Assembly: GCF_001830555.1 (NCBI RefSeq)
Contig: NZ_MIAM01000014.1
Location: 93,562-157,561, forward strand
Reading direction: 5' to 3'
Origin: Sphingopyxis sp. RIFCSPHIGHO2_12_FULL_65_19
Lineage (GTDB): Bacteria > Pseudomonadota > Alphaproteobacteria > Sphingomonadales > Sphingomonadaceae
DNA: 64,000 nt
This document shows positions 26,737 through 35,177 of this stretch, piece after piece. Made by a program: the position numbers and the translations under genes. The notes beneath the pieces were generated by a model that was given only the letters and a program-made list of their open reading frames with translations, did no database searches and was not told the origin of the DNA. How positions within the stretch are numbered: the first letter of the stretch is position 1; every line of letters begins with the position of its first letter.

Positions 26737-27399
26737 ATGAAATGGCTTTTTGTAATCGCACTCGCGCTGACCCCGCTTTCCGCGTCCGCGCAGGACATTA
26801 GTGGAACGGGCCGTGCAAAGGACGGCGACTCCCTCGACATGGCAGGGATTGCCGTCCGCTTACATGGCGTCGATGCCCCCGAGCTTTATCAGACATGTTC
26901 GCGGCAGGGTCAAAGCTGGGCATGTGGGAAAGAAGCGATGGCGAAATTGGGGCAATTGGTGAATGGTGCCGAATTGCGCTGTGAGCAGCGCGATGTTGAT
27001 GACTATGACCGGATCGTCGCCAGCTGCACCGCGCGGCAGATAGATCTAGGCCAAGCCATGGTCGAAGCGGGCCTTGCAGTTGCGTTGCCTCAGTTTAGCG
27101 ATCGCTATCTCGGCGCCGAGGCGCGCGCCAAGGCCCTCAAACTAGGCATCTGGAGTTCCGACTTCCAAAAGCCAGCGGACTATCGGGCCGCCAATCCCAG
27201 GGCACATCGGCCCAAGCCGCAGGCATCCGCCGTGCGTCAGCCTATTGCATCACCGGCGCCGTCCGGCGTCTATTACCGCAATTGCAATGCGGCATGGGCA
27301 GCGGGTGCTGCGCCGTTATACCGCGGTCAGCCGGGATATCGGCCAGAAATGGATGGCGACGGTGACGGGGTGGCTTGCGAGCCATTTCGGCGGCGCTGA
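26737..27399 (+). CDS. secreted thermonuclease-family protein with excalibur domain
   Basis: The 220-residue protein has a signal peptide (1-19, ending SASAQ). A staphylococcal-nuclease-like domain follows (about 20-150) with VRLHGVDAPELYQTC and DYDRIVASC. A proline-rich linker leads to a C-terminal excalibur calcium-binding motif (about 178-217) ending DGDGDGVACE. It is probably an extracellular or periplasmic DNA/RNA hydrolase. The region upstream (26506-26736) has no convincing gene. Such nucleases are common cargo in sphingomonad islands. Confidence 0.88.
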   Translation: MKWLFVIALALTPLSASAQDISGTGRAKDGDSLDMAGIAVRLHGVDAPELYQTCSRQGQSWACGKEAMAKLGQLVNGAELRCEQRDVDDYDRIVASCTARQIDLGQAMVEAGLAVALPQFSDRYLGAEARAKALKLGIWSSDFQKPADYRAANPRAHRPKPQASAVRQPIASPAPSGVYYRNCNAAWAAGAAPLYRGQPGYRPEMDGDGDGVACEPFRRR

Positions 27400-27473
27400 G
27401 CATTTAGGCTGGGTTGAAAGGCCTTCATCCAAAGTTTCTGGCGCGGTGTTGCGACTTTGGGTAGGCCAACGAC

Positions 27474-27710
27474 ATGATGATGATCGGCACGAGAATCGAA
27501 GAGACGGGAACCTTGCTCCGCGACGCGGGCGGATTCTCGCTTCGCCGTGACCTTGGCGGTCGGTGGCGCCTCGACCTCCACCGCGTTCCGGTCGACCATA
27601 TCGAAAAGCGTGTTCGCATTACCGGCATCGTGGTCGGTGAAGACCTGGTCGATGTCGACGGTGTGGCTCCCGAGAATATTGCTTCTTCGCCGCTGGCGGC
27701 CGGCGCGTAG
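27474..27710 (+). CDS. DUF5818 domain-containing protein
   Basis: This 78-residue protein matches the small DUF5818 family remembered from sphingomonads. It has GTRIEETGTLLRDAGGFSLR, then GGRWRLDLHR, and a final beta-rich RVRITGIVVGEDLVDVDGV. The family is of unknown function, with a compact beta-barrel look. Three ATG codons in a row (27474, 27477, 27480) make the exact start uncertain. It lies alone downstream of the nuclease gene, in an area otherwise poor in genes. Confidence 0.65.
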   Translation: MMMIGTRIEETGTLLRDAGGFSLRRDLGGRWRLDLHRVPVDHIEKRVRITGIVVGEDLVDVDGVAPENIASSPLAAGA

Positions 27711-27732
27711 CCCCACTGCACCACCTGCACCG

Positions 27733-27855
27733 CTAGAACAAATATTTGAGCGCCTGCCATGCCCCGACGAGGAATGAGCCACCCATCAACGCGGTCGCAA
27801 TCCAGAATTCGATAGCGAGCGCCCGGTCGCGCCATTTGGTTCCGCGTACTTGCAT
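27733..27855 (-). CDS. small single-pass membrane protein (40 aa)
   Basis: A 40-residue frame starts MQVRGTKWRDRALAIEFW and continues with a hydrophobic helix ending ALKYLF. The pattern of a basic N-terminus and one membrane span is protein-like. It lies tail-to-tail with the DUF5818 gene. The ribosome site is weak and no family is known, so coding status is tentative. Confidence 0.4.
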   Translation of the reverse strand: MQVRGTKWRDRALAIEFWIATALMGGSFLVGAWQALKYLF

Positions 27856-28373
27856 AGGCTCGGCATGACAGCGCGAAATATTGTAGGAAAGCGATTAATC
27901 CACGCTTGGTGGCGACAAAATCCTACGGAATAGGCGACACCCCCCGAACTCACATTCAGGCGTGCGATACCGCCGACTCTGGCCGTTTTCGGTCAGGCCG
28001 CTTTCAGTCTGAACCGAAGAGAAGCGGACGTTCGCCGTGCGCCGGCTGGCCATGGGCGACTGCGGCTCGCACAAGCGATTCTCGATCTGGCGATTTCATC
28101 CGGGCGAAGATTTTGCGTTGCATATACCCCGTAGGTTGAGCAGCTCGCGCTCAACGTCGTCGGTCGAGCAACGACCAGCATACTCATTAGCTGAACGGCA
28201 CATAAATTGTCGAAAACATTGAACCAACCAATAAAATCACTTAGTTCAATGGGTTATATAAAAATTATAGGCCTTCAAACTATTGAAACTATACCGACCG
28301 GCTATTGGACATCTCTCCCACGATGCTGGATGATCAGATACCATATATTGATTTCAAGAAGAGGACGGGTGCC
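27856..28373. other. gene-poor stretch
   Basis: No supported gene is seen in these roughly 500 bases. The right half (28200-28370) is AT-rich and probably contains the promoter for the P460 genes. Confidence 0.4.
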
Positions 28374-29057
28374 GTGACTCCAGTCTATAATCAATCGTTT
28401 TTGAGCGTCGCGAGTGCGGCTTTCCTGCTATCGACACTTTCGGCTTGCGGCGGCGCATCAGGGGAAGGCGAGAAATCCGACAGTGCGGAACCGCGAACGC
28501 AAGCGGCCGTCGCTCGCGACCCCAATTATCCCGAGATCGATATCCCGCCCGTTTGGGATGCCAAAGGACAGCTGGTCCAACCAAAAGACTTTCGCGAGTT
28601 GGTCTTCCTCGGGGCGCCGCTGACACCGCACGGTCTTAACGGCGGGAAAGCGTCTTTTCCCGAGTTCCACAATGTCTACACGCAGCCAGCAGCCTTCAAG
28701 GCCTATCGGGCGACCGGCAAATGGCCTGAAGGCACCATGATGATCAAGGAACTACAGCTCGTCAGTGATCCGAAAGGCGAATTTCCTGACGGATCAACGA
28801 CGGCACCATCCGGGCGAGGATATTTTCCCGGTCCGCCCAATGGCCTCGACGTTTCAGTCAAGGACAGCAAACGGTTCGCCGATTCAAATGGCTGGGGCTA
28901 TTTCAACTTCAATCATTCCGCTCCGCCCTATCTGGCCACGGCAGCGCTCAAATCCGTCGACGAATGCGCGGGGTGCCACATCGCCAATGCAGAAGACATG
29001 GTCTACATCAAATTCTACAAGCCCATACTCGATCCGCTACCGCTCCCCCGCGGTTGA
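28374..29057 (+). CDS. cytochrome P460-family lipoprotein
   Basis: The 227-residue product begins with a lipoprotein signal ending at the lipobox LSAC. The P460-like fold is followed by a haem-binding CAGCH at 198-202. Landmarks include FPEFHNVYTQP, GTMMIKELQ and GWGYFNF. Classical P460 cytochromes oxidise hydroxylamine or handle NO; here the reaction is unknown. GTG 28374 is used because GAGGA precedes it and the signal peptide then sits at the N-terminus. It is followed at once by a paralogue, suggesting an operon. Confidence 0.82.
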   Translation: MTPVYNQSFLSVASAAFLLSTLSACGGASGEGEKSDSAEPRTQAAVARDPNYPEIDIPPVWDAKGQLVQPKDFRELVFLGAPLTPHGLNGGKASFPEFHNVYTQPAAFKAYRATGKWPEGTMMIKELQLVSDPKGEFPDGSTTAPSGRGYFPGPPNGLDVSVKDSKRFADSNGWGYFNFNHSAPPYLATAALKSVDECAGCHIANAEDMVYIKFYKPILDPLPLPRG

Positions 29058-29117
29058 CATGACGCTGCTGCAGCCATCGGCGTCTGCGGCGCGACAGGCG
29101 ATGCAAGAGCAGCGGCC

Positions 29118-30107
29118 ATGCTCAGTGCTCATAGGAACGACGATTTGCTGACCGGGAAGACCATTGCGGTCATCTGCGCCGTCGCGCTGTTCACCACAGC
29201 CTGCGGCAAAAAGAGCGATGCGGGTGCGCCCGACGATACTTACGCGTCGCTGGTCAACAAAGATGGGACGATCTCCTTTCCCGCAGACTTCCCCGAGAGT
29301 TACATGTTCATTGGCACCTGGTCGGTCACGGCGCCCTCGGGAGAGGCAGAAATTCATTCCGTCTATTCCCGACCGGCGGATGTTGACGCCTTTCGGAGCG
29401 CGGGGAAATTTCCTGACGGCGCAGTCTTGATCAAGGAAGTCACAATTGCGAAGAGCGCCGACCTCGTCACAGGCCGCGCATCCTGGGCCGGTGATCGCAA
29501 GATTTGGTTCCTCATGGTGAAGGATCGCAAGGGACGGTTCGCGGGCAACCCCCTCTGGGGTGACGGGTGGGGCTGGGCGCAATTCGACCCGACCGACACC
29601 AAGAAGCAAACGGCGACGAATTACCAAACCGACTGCAAATCATGCCACATTCCGGCCAAGTCATCCGAATGGGTTTACACCTATGCCTACCCAGCGCTGG
29701 GTGAGAAAGGCCAAGTCGGCCTGCCGGTGAATTCACATAGAGGTAACCCGCCCGGGATAGTTCCCGCCGTCGCAACGCAGGCCATGACGAGCGGCGTGGC
29801 TTCAGGCAAGATGGCTTTCGACAAGACTTGCAGGGCATGCCACTCCATAAACCCTGGTGGTGCCGGCATCGGACCAACGCTGGCTGGCGTCGTCGGCCGC
29901 AAGGCGGGCACCGTGCCAAACTTTGATTATTCGGACCAGATACGGAATTCCGGCATAACCTGGACAGCCGACAATATTGACAAACATATCGAGGCGCCAA
30001 AATCCTTCATTCCCGGGAATCGCATGGGAAATCTCTTCCCCAACGGGATCAAGGATCCGGGTCAGCGCCGCGATATCATCGTCTATCTGAAAAGCGTCGC
30101 ACAGTAG
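29118..30107 (+). CDS. P460-like/cytochrome c fusion lipoprotein
   Basis: This 329-residue exported protein has a lipobox cysteine near 29 and a P460-type domain with haem site CKSCH at 173-177. It is fused to a C-terminal class I cytochrome c domain with CRACH at 238-242 and an axial Met likely in PGNRMGN. Two haems in one chain suggest electron transfer from the P460 centre to the cytochrome. It pairs with the preceding single-haem paralogue. The start may instead be a downstream TTG near 29148, preceded by AGGA. Confidence 0.83.
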   Translation: MLSAHRNDDLLTGKTIAVICAVALFTTACGKKSDAGAPDDTYASLVNKDGTISFPADFPESYMFIGTWSVTAPSGEAEIHSVYSRPADVDAFRSAGKFPDGAVLIKEVTIAKSADLVTGRASWAGDRKIWFLMVKDRKGRFAGNPLWGDGWGWAQFDPTDTKKQTATNYQTDCKSCHIPAKSSEWVYTYAYPALGEKGQVGLPVNSHRGNPPGIVPAVATQAMTSGVASGKMAFDKTCRACHSINPGGAGIGPTLAGVVGRKAGTVPNFDYSDQIRNSGITWTADNIDKHIEAPKSFIPGNRMGNLFPNGIKDPGQRRDIIVYLKSVAQ

Positions 30108-30266
30108 TCGACGGCGGCTTCCCGCTCGCGAGCGGCGGTAAGACGCATGAGCCACTGAAGGTGGCTAGTCAGATTGATGCTTGAGGCACAAAACAACTCA
30201 ACGGACTATTCAGCCAAGGGCGATTTTTTGCCAAGGCCCGAATGTCCTCAATCAAAGGAATGACAC

Positions 30267-30659
30267 ATGGCCAAACGTGATGCGGTTTTCCCCGCAAACC
30301 GACATGCTCTCTACGAAGAGCATGGATATTCCGCAGCGATCCGGTCGGATCGTTTGCTTTTCGTATCCGGCCAGGTCGGAAGTCGTGAAGACGGTTCGCC
30401 GGAACCAGAGTTCGCGGAGCAGGTTCGGCTGGCCTTCGCAAATCTGGAAGCGACCCTGCTGGCTGCGGGATGCGGATTTGACGACATCGTCGATCTAACG
30501 ACTTTCCATACCGATCCCGAAAATCAGTTCGAAACGATTATGGCCGTGAAGAGCAAGATCTTCACTGAAGCGCCTTATCCGAACTGGACAGCACTTGGTG
30601 TGAACTGGCTGGCCGGATTCGATTTCGAGATCAAGGTAATCGCCCGCATTCCAGACTGA
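30267..30659 (+). CDS. RidA/YjgF-family protein
   Basis: The 130-residue protein belongs to the RidA (YjgF/YER057c/UK114) family, which includes enamine/imine deaminases. Conserved features are RLLFVSGQVGSREDG, FANLEATLLAAGCGFDDIVDLTTFH and the C-terminal FEIKVIARIP. The imine deaminase arginine of true RidA is not clearly placed (WLAGFDFEIKV), so it may belong to another subgroup. AAAGGA lies upstream of ATG 30267. It follows the P460 pair and may help detoxify reactive products. Confidence 0.88.
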   Translation: MAKRDAVFPANRHALYEEHGYSAAIRSDRLLFVSGQVGSREDGSPEPEFAEQVRLAFANLEATLLAAGCGFDDIVDLTTFHTDPENQFETIMAVKSKIFTEAPYPNWTALGVNWLAGFDFEIKVIARIPD

Positions 30660-30763
30660 CCGCAACCCGTGCTAGGCCAGTAAAATCCGAAACGAAAGAA
30701 AGTCGCGTCATCGCTGATTTCCTCGGAGCTGGCCTTTGGGGCCTGTTTACAGCCAGCGGCCTT

Positions 30764-31477
30764 TTGATCGGTGCCGTTGTCGCGGACCTGTTTTCAAACC
30801 GGCTGTCTCATCGCCTCATCGCGACCGTGATGGGGTTTGGCGGCGGCGTGCTTATCGCCATTGTCGCTGTCGAGCTTATGGGGAACGCAATCAAAACTGG
30901 CATGTCCGCCGCTGCGATCACAGCGTTGCTGGGAGGGGCGGCAATCTTCAGCGGCATCAACTGGTATCTCGCCACAAGCGGCGCGAAAAATAGGAAACGT
31001 TGCGGCGAATGCGTGAAGCAAACGACCGAAAATGAGCATGCCGGAAGCGGCGTCGCGATTGCTGTTGGGACGGTTCTTGACGGCATTCCCGAAGCACTCG
31101 TGATCGGCCTGTCTATGGTTGGCGGCGGGAAGATCGGGATGGGCGTCGTCGCCGGGTTTTTCCTCGCCAACATTCCTCAGGGACTCTCAAGCGCCTCGGG
31201 GATGAAGCTGGCTGGACGATCACGACGCTACATTTACGCGATCTGGGCGGGCATCCCGCTCCTGATAGGGCTCACAGCCGCCTTCGGGAATTTTGCTTTG
31301 GGATCAGTCTCAACCGACGCAACGACGGTCATTCTCTGTTTCGCTGCAGGCACGGTGCTGGCGATGCTCGCGGAAACCATGATCCCGGAAGCCTTCGATC
31401 ACGCGCCGCCGATGATCGGTTTGATTACCGTGACGGGCTTTCTTTCGGCGTTTCTGCTGGTGCAACATCATGTTTGA
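30764..31477 (+). CDS. ZIP-family-like metal transporter
   Basis: The protein has about seven membrane helices and ZIP-type signatures: GTVLDGIPEALVIGLS in one helix and FFLANIPQGLSSASGMK in the next, the usual metal-path helices. A cysteine-containing loop (CGECVK) lies between helices 3 and 4. The annotated TTG at 30764 truncates the first helix. The frame stays open upstream and reads as a plausible N-terminus from an ATC at 30710, with no standard start codon. Substrate is probably a divalent metal (inference). Confidence 0.72.
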   Translation: MIGAVVADLFSNRLSHRLIATVMGFGGGVLIAIVAVELMGNAIKTGMSAAAITALLGGAAIFSGINWYLATSGAKNRKRCGECVKQTTENEHAGSGVAIAVGTVLDGIPEALVIGLSMVGGGKIGMGVVAGFFLANIPQGLSSASGMKLAGRSRRYIYAIWAGIPLLIGLTAAFGNFALGSVSTDATTVILCFAAGTVLAMLAETMIPEAFDHAPPMIGLITVTGFLSAFLLVQHHV

Positions 31478-31623
31478 TATGCGGGGCGGGCTTGAATAGC
31501 AGATCTTACTGCAGCTTCATCCTTAGGTCAGGCCAGTTGGAAATACATCGCCGGCAGCGTAACTCGCTACGATAACAGCCTCAGGTGACGGCCCTTGGAC
31601 CGCTGTAATATTGGAGATGGAAA

Positions 31624-32535
31624 TTGGGACCGCATTCGGAGCGCAAGGAACAACGGCTTCTCCTGTTCTCCGCCACCGGCACCCTCGCCCTTTCCCTTGT
31701 TGGCATCGCTATTGGCCTGTTGAGCGGCGCAAAGTCGATCTTGTTCGACGGTGTGTACAGCCTTGCCGACGCAGGGCTTACGCTGGCCGCCTTTTTCGCC
31801 GCGCGGCTGATCGCGCGTGGCGCAGACCGCCGGTTCCAATATGGCTACTGGCACATCGAGCCGATGCTTGGGTTCGTCAACGGCAGCGTTCTGCTCCTCG
31901 CCTGCGCCTATGCATTGATTGACGGAGTAGACACCGTGATGATGGGAGGACGGAACGTGAGTTTCGGGCCCGGTATCGGATATGCCGGCGCGAGCGCGCT
32001 CATCGGCTTCGGGATGTATATTTATATCCGGCGCCGCGCTCGCGGCCTCGGGTCCTCGCTTCTGAATATCGACGCGGCCGCGTGGCTTTTCGGCGCACTT
32101 CTCAACGCCGGGCTGAGCGCCGCATTTGTCACCGCGGTCGTGCTCGAGGGAACGCAGGCGGAGAAGCTCTCGGCCTATTTCGATCCGGCAATCCTCATCC
32201 TCCTTGCAATCTTCCTGGCTCCGCTTCCCCTTCGGGCCTTGGCAGCGGCCGGTCGCGAGATACTGCAGATCGCGCCAGCCGATCTCGATGCGCAGGTCAG
32301 CAGCATCGCACGCGAAGTCGCGGCACGGCACGGCTTCGTCGAGCATCAATCCTATGTGACCCAGGTCGGCCGCGCAGGGTTTATCGAGATCGGCTTTGTC
32401 GGTGTCGCGGCATCGACCACGATGACGCTTGGCGAGCAGGACGCCATTCGTCAGGAATTTGCGGACGCGATGGGCGGGCTGCGCCCCGGATATTGGCTCA
32501 CGATCGACTTCACGGCCGATCGCCGTTGGCTCTAA
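31624..32535 (+). CDS. cation diffusion facilitator-like efflux transporter
   Basis: This 303-residue protein shows the CDF layout: a first helix pair with SILFDGVYSLADAGLTLAAFF (the metal-binding D in helix 2), about six membrane helices, and a C-terminal cytoplasmic domain from about 220. The TTG start at 31624 has GGAG seven bases upstream. The helix-5 motif (SLLNIDAAAWLFGAL) retains an aspartate. It likely exports a divalent cation in exchange for protons. Together with the ZIP-like gene it forms a metal-handling pair. Confidence 0.82.
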   Translation: MGPHSERKEQRLLLFSATGTLALSLVGIAIGLLSGAKSILFDGVYSLADAGLTLAAFFAARLIARGADRRFQYGYWHIEPMLGFVNGSVLLLACAYALIDGVDTVMMGGRNVSFGPGIGYAGASALIGFGMYIYIRRRARGLGSSLLNIDAAAWLFGALLNAGLSAAFVTAVVLEGTQAEKLSAYFDPAILILLAIFLAPLPLRALAAAGREILQIAPADLDAQVSSIAREVAARHGFVEHQSYVTQVGRAGFIEIGFVGVAASTTMTLGEQDAIRQEFADAMGGLRPGYWLTIDFTADRRWL

Positions 32536-32608
32536 GCGCGAGCAACTCCGGGGCGGCTCACGGTAACGCGCAAACGGGCGCCCGCTGTTCGGCGGACGCC
32601 CGTTAGTT

Positions 32609-32669
32609 TCAGACGAGCATCTTTTCGCGCAGCAGCAAATCGAGGCCGCCGTCGGCATCGAGCGCCACC
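32609..32669 (-). pseudogene. grxC: 3' fragment of glutaredoxin gene split by IS66
   Basis: Reading the minus strand from 32677 gives DDLVALDADGGLD and then a leucine-rich helix ending KMLV and a TGA at 32609-32611. This is the usual C-terminus of a GrxC-type glutaredoxin. Removing the IS66 insertion (32678-35738) and one copy of the 8-base duplication joins it in frame to the 5' part at 35739-35953. Confidence 0.85.
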
Positions 32670-32677
32670 AGATCATC
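32670..32677. repeat. target-site duplication (left)
   Basis: The eight bases AGATCATC next to the IS66 left end recur exactly at 35739-35746 beyond the right end. An 8-bp duplication is the hallmark of IS66-family transposition. Confidence 0.9.
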
Positions 32678-32763
32678 GTAAGCGGGGCTGCGACCCCACC
32701 TTGCGTGCCTGAAGCGTAGCGCCGAGTCTTCGCGCCCTGATCGGGCGGGAGTGCGCTGCTACT

Positions 32764-33219
32764 ATGATAATCTCGGGTGATGATCCTGTGAGCAAGGGCG
32801 CGCAGCGGTTCGAGGTGTTCACGGGCGCTGGCAAGCGGCGCGAGTGGCCGCCAGAGGTGAAGGCGTCGATTGTCGCCGAGTGCTATTCGGGCCGTGAAGG
32901 TGTCAGTGCCGTTGCTCGCCGGCATGGGCTCGATCCTTCGCAGGTTTACGCATGGCGGAGGGATCTGCGGAAGCAACTCGAGGCGGCGGGCGTAGTTCTG
33001 CCGGCGACGGAGCCTGAAGTGCCATCATTTGTGCCTGCCATTGTCGAAGTGGCTCCTGCTGCTGAGCCTGTCTCGACAGCACGTCGTTCGAAGAAGCGAC
33101 GGCGTTCGAAGGCGAGTGCGGTCGAGTTGGAGATTGACGGCGTGGCGGTAAAGATCAGCCGTGGCGCCGATGCGGGCGTGATTGCCGCGGTGATCGAAGC
33201 GCTCAAGGCAACACGATGA
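32764..33219 (+). CDS. tnpA: IS66-family accessory protein TnpA (helix-turn-helix)
   Basis: The 151-residue protein is the first ORF of IS66 elements, an OrfA/TnpA-like DNA-binding protein. The helix-turn-helix is at about 35-65 (EVKASIVAECYSGREG, then VARRHGLDPSQVYAWRRDL), and a basic segment follows near 105-115. Its stop overlaps the tnpB start as ATGA, so the two are translationally coupled. The tail end (VEIDGVAVKISRGADAGVIAAVIEAL-like) is typical of the family. Confidence 0.9.
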   Translation: MIISGDDPVSKGAQRFEVFTGAGKRREWPPEVKASIVAECYSGREGVSAVARRHGLDPSQVYAWRRDLRKQLEAAGVVLPATEPEVPSFVPAIVEVAPAAEPVSTARRSKKRRRSKASAVELEIDGVAVKISRGADAGVIAAVIEALKATR

Positions 33220-33572
33220 TCGGACCCGGCGCTGGCGCGCGCGTGATGGTCGCGACGCGCCCGGTAGATTTCCGCAAAGGGCCAGATGCCTTGGCCGCGC
33301 TGGTCGGTGCCGAGTACGGTGGCGATCCCTATTCCGGCGTCATTTACGTGTTCCGGGCGAAGCGCAGTGATCGGGTGAAGCTGGTCTGGTGGGACGGCAC
33401 CGGGCTGTGCCTGATGGCCAAGAAGCTCGAGTCTGGCGGGTTCAAGTGGCCGGCGATCCAGGATGGTGTGATGCGGCTGACCGCAGCCCAACTGGGTGCA
33501 TTGCTCGAAGGTCTGGACTGGCGCCGGGTGCATGGCGGACGACGCCCGATCGCCCCGCAGATTGCCGGTTGA
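33216..33572 (+). CDS. tnpB: IS66-family accessory protein TnpB
   Basis: This 118-residue protein is the IS66 Orf2 (TnpB) family, required for transposition but of unknown mechanism. The signature VATRPVDFRKGPDALAALV near the N-terminus and VYVFRAKRSDRVKLVWWDGTG-like core are clear, as is the segment after KLESGGFKWP. It is coupled to tnpA by a four-base overlap and followed after 31 bases by the transposase. Confidence 0.95.
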   Translation: MIGPGAGARVMVATRPVDFRKGPDALAALVGAEYGGDPYSGVIYVFRAKRSDRVKLVWWDGTGLCLMAKKLESGGFKWPAIQDGVMRLTAAQLGALLEGLDWRRVHGGRRPIAPQIAG

Positions 33573-33603
33573 CGGGGCCTCGCGCTGCTGATTCATTGCT
33601 CTC

Positions 33604-35163
33604 ATGCTCATGGAAGCGGACCTTCCCAACGATGTCGAAGCGCTCCGCGCGCTCGTCCTTGAGCAGTCCCGCACACTGGCAACAGAACGCGCGGCAAGGG
33701 CCGATCTTGCGCTCGCCAAGGACGAGGCAGATGCAGAGATCGAGCGGCTGCAGTCGATCATCGATGCCTTCATGCGCCACCGTTTTGGGCGCAAGTCCGA
33801 GCAGCTCGATCCAGACCAGCTTCAGCTTGGCCTTGAGGATGTCGAGACGGCGCTGGGCCAGGCCCGCGCCGCACGCGAGGCGGTGACGGCGAAGGCTGGA
33901 GGTGACCGCCCGCGCAAGGCCAACCGCGGCGCTCTGCCGACGCATCTTGAGCGGATCGAGCAGATTGTCGACGTGGATGATCGGGCTTGCCCCTGCTGTG
34001 GCGGCGCACTCCATCAGATCAGCGAGGACGTGGCCGAGCGCCTCGATGTCGTGCCCACCACCTTCCGCGTGCTGGTCACGCGCCGCCCGCGTTATGGCTG
34101 CCGCTCTTGCGAGAGTGCGATCGTCCAGGCACCGGCGCCCGCGAGGATCGTCGAGGGTGGCATTCCGACCGAGGCGCTGATCGCGCAGGTGCTGGTCGCC
34201 AAGTACGCCGACCATGTTCCACTTTACCGCCAAGCTCAGATTTACGCCCGTCAGGATATCCAGCTCGACCGGTCCACCCTGGCCGATTGGGTTGGCCGGG
34301 CGGCATGGTACCTGCGCCCTTTGCGTGATCGCATCCTCGAAGAGTTGCGACGATCCCAGCGATTGTTCGCTGACGAGACGACCGCCCCGGTGCTCGATCC
34401 CGGGCGGGGTCGGACCAAGACCGGCCAGCTTTGGGCCTATGCCCGCGACGATCGACCATGGGGCGGCGATGATCCACCGCTGGTGGCCTACGTTTATGCT
34501 CCCGATCGCAAGAGTGAGCGCGCCGAAGCGCACCTGGGAAGCTATTCCGGCATCCTGCAGGTCGACGGTTACAGCGGCTATGCCGCGCTCGCTAGGCGTA
34601 GTCAGCAGCTCAGCCTCGCCTTCTGCTGGTCGCATGTTCGGCGCAAGTTCTACGAACTGGCCGATAGCTCGCCGGTCGCGACCGAGGTCCTACGCAGGAT
34701 CGCCATGCTCTACGCGATCGAGAACGAGGTTCGCGGCACCTCCGCCGAACAGCGCCGCGCCATTCGCAACGAGCAGGCCCGCGTCATCGTCGATGACCTG
34801 CACGTCTATCTCGAGGCGCGGCTCCGTCAGATCAGTGCCAAGAGCAAACTCGCCGACGCCGTCCGCTACGCGCTGACCCGTTGGGCCGGACTGTCGCTGT
34901 TCCTGGATGATGGCCGTGTCGAGCTGGACTCCAACACCGTCGAGCGATCGATCCGGCCGCTGGCCCTCAATCGCAAGAATGCGCTCTTCGCAGGTTCCGA
35001 CGAAGGCGGCGACAACTGGGCGGTGATCGCCACGCTCATTGAGAACTGCAAGATCTCGGGCGTGAACCCACACACCTGGTTGACCGAAACACTCGCCAAG
35101 CTGGCCAGCGGTCATCCTGCAAACGCAGTCGGCCAACTCATGCCGTGGATCAATATGACATGA
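33604..35163 (+). CDS. tnpC: IS66-family transposase TnpC
   Basis: The 519-residue transposase has the N-terminal leucine-rich helix and RFGRKSEQL motif, a zinc-finger domain (CPCCGG and CRSC near 125-165), and the DDE catalytic core with Asp in ADETTAPV, Asp in LQVDGYSGYA and Glu in SNTVERSIRPLAL. It ends with the IS66 C-terminal domain after GGDNWAVIATLIENCK. It is full length with no frameshift, so the element may still be active. Confidence 0.97.
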   Translation: MLMEADLPNDVEALRALVLEQSRTLATERAARADLALAKDEADAEIERLQSIIDAFMRHRFGRKSEQLDPDQLQLGLEDVETALGQARAAREAVTAKAGGDRPRKANRGALPTHLERIEQIVDVDDRACPCCGGALHQISEDVAERLDVVPTTFRVLVTRRPRYGCRSCESAIVQAPAPARIVEGGIPTEALIAQVLVAKYADHVPLYRQAQIYARQDIQLDRSTLADWVGRAAWYLRPLRDRILEELRRSQRLFADETTAPVLDPGRGRTKTGQLWAYARDDRPWGGDDPPLVAYVYAPDRKSERAEAHLGSYSGILQVDGYSGYAALARRSQQLSLAFCWSHVRRKFYELADSSPVATEVLRRIAMLYAIENEVRGTSAEQRRAIRNEQARVIVDDLHVYLEARLRQISAKSKLADAVRYALTRWAGLSLFLDDGRVELDSNTVERSIRPLALNRKNALFAGSDEGGDNWAVIATLIENCKISGVNPHTWLTETLAKLASGHPANAVGQLMPWINMT

Positions 35164-35177
35164 GGACGGCGCTCACC

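Noticed and set aside
26532-26840. Minus-strand frame and a short plus-strand Val/Thr-rich frame before the nuclease gene
   Set aside because: Neither has a ribosome site or family resemblance, and the minus-strand frame overlaps the nuclease signal peptide.
31567-32976. 469-codon minus-strand frame across the CDF gene and the IS66 left end
   Set aside because: It crosses the insertion junction and lies opposite a clear transporter. The real minus-strand coding remnant here is the grxC 3' end in a different frame.
35170-35176. GTGAGCG as the right end of the IS66 element
   Set aside because: It lacks the 8-base duplication. The end at 35738 has a better terminal match, an exact duplication and restores grxC. 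The inner site may be vestigial.
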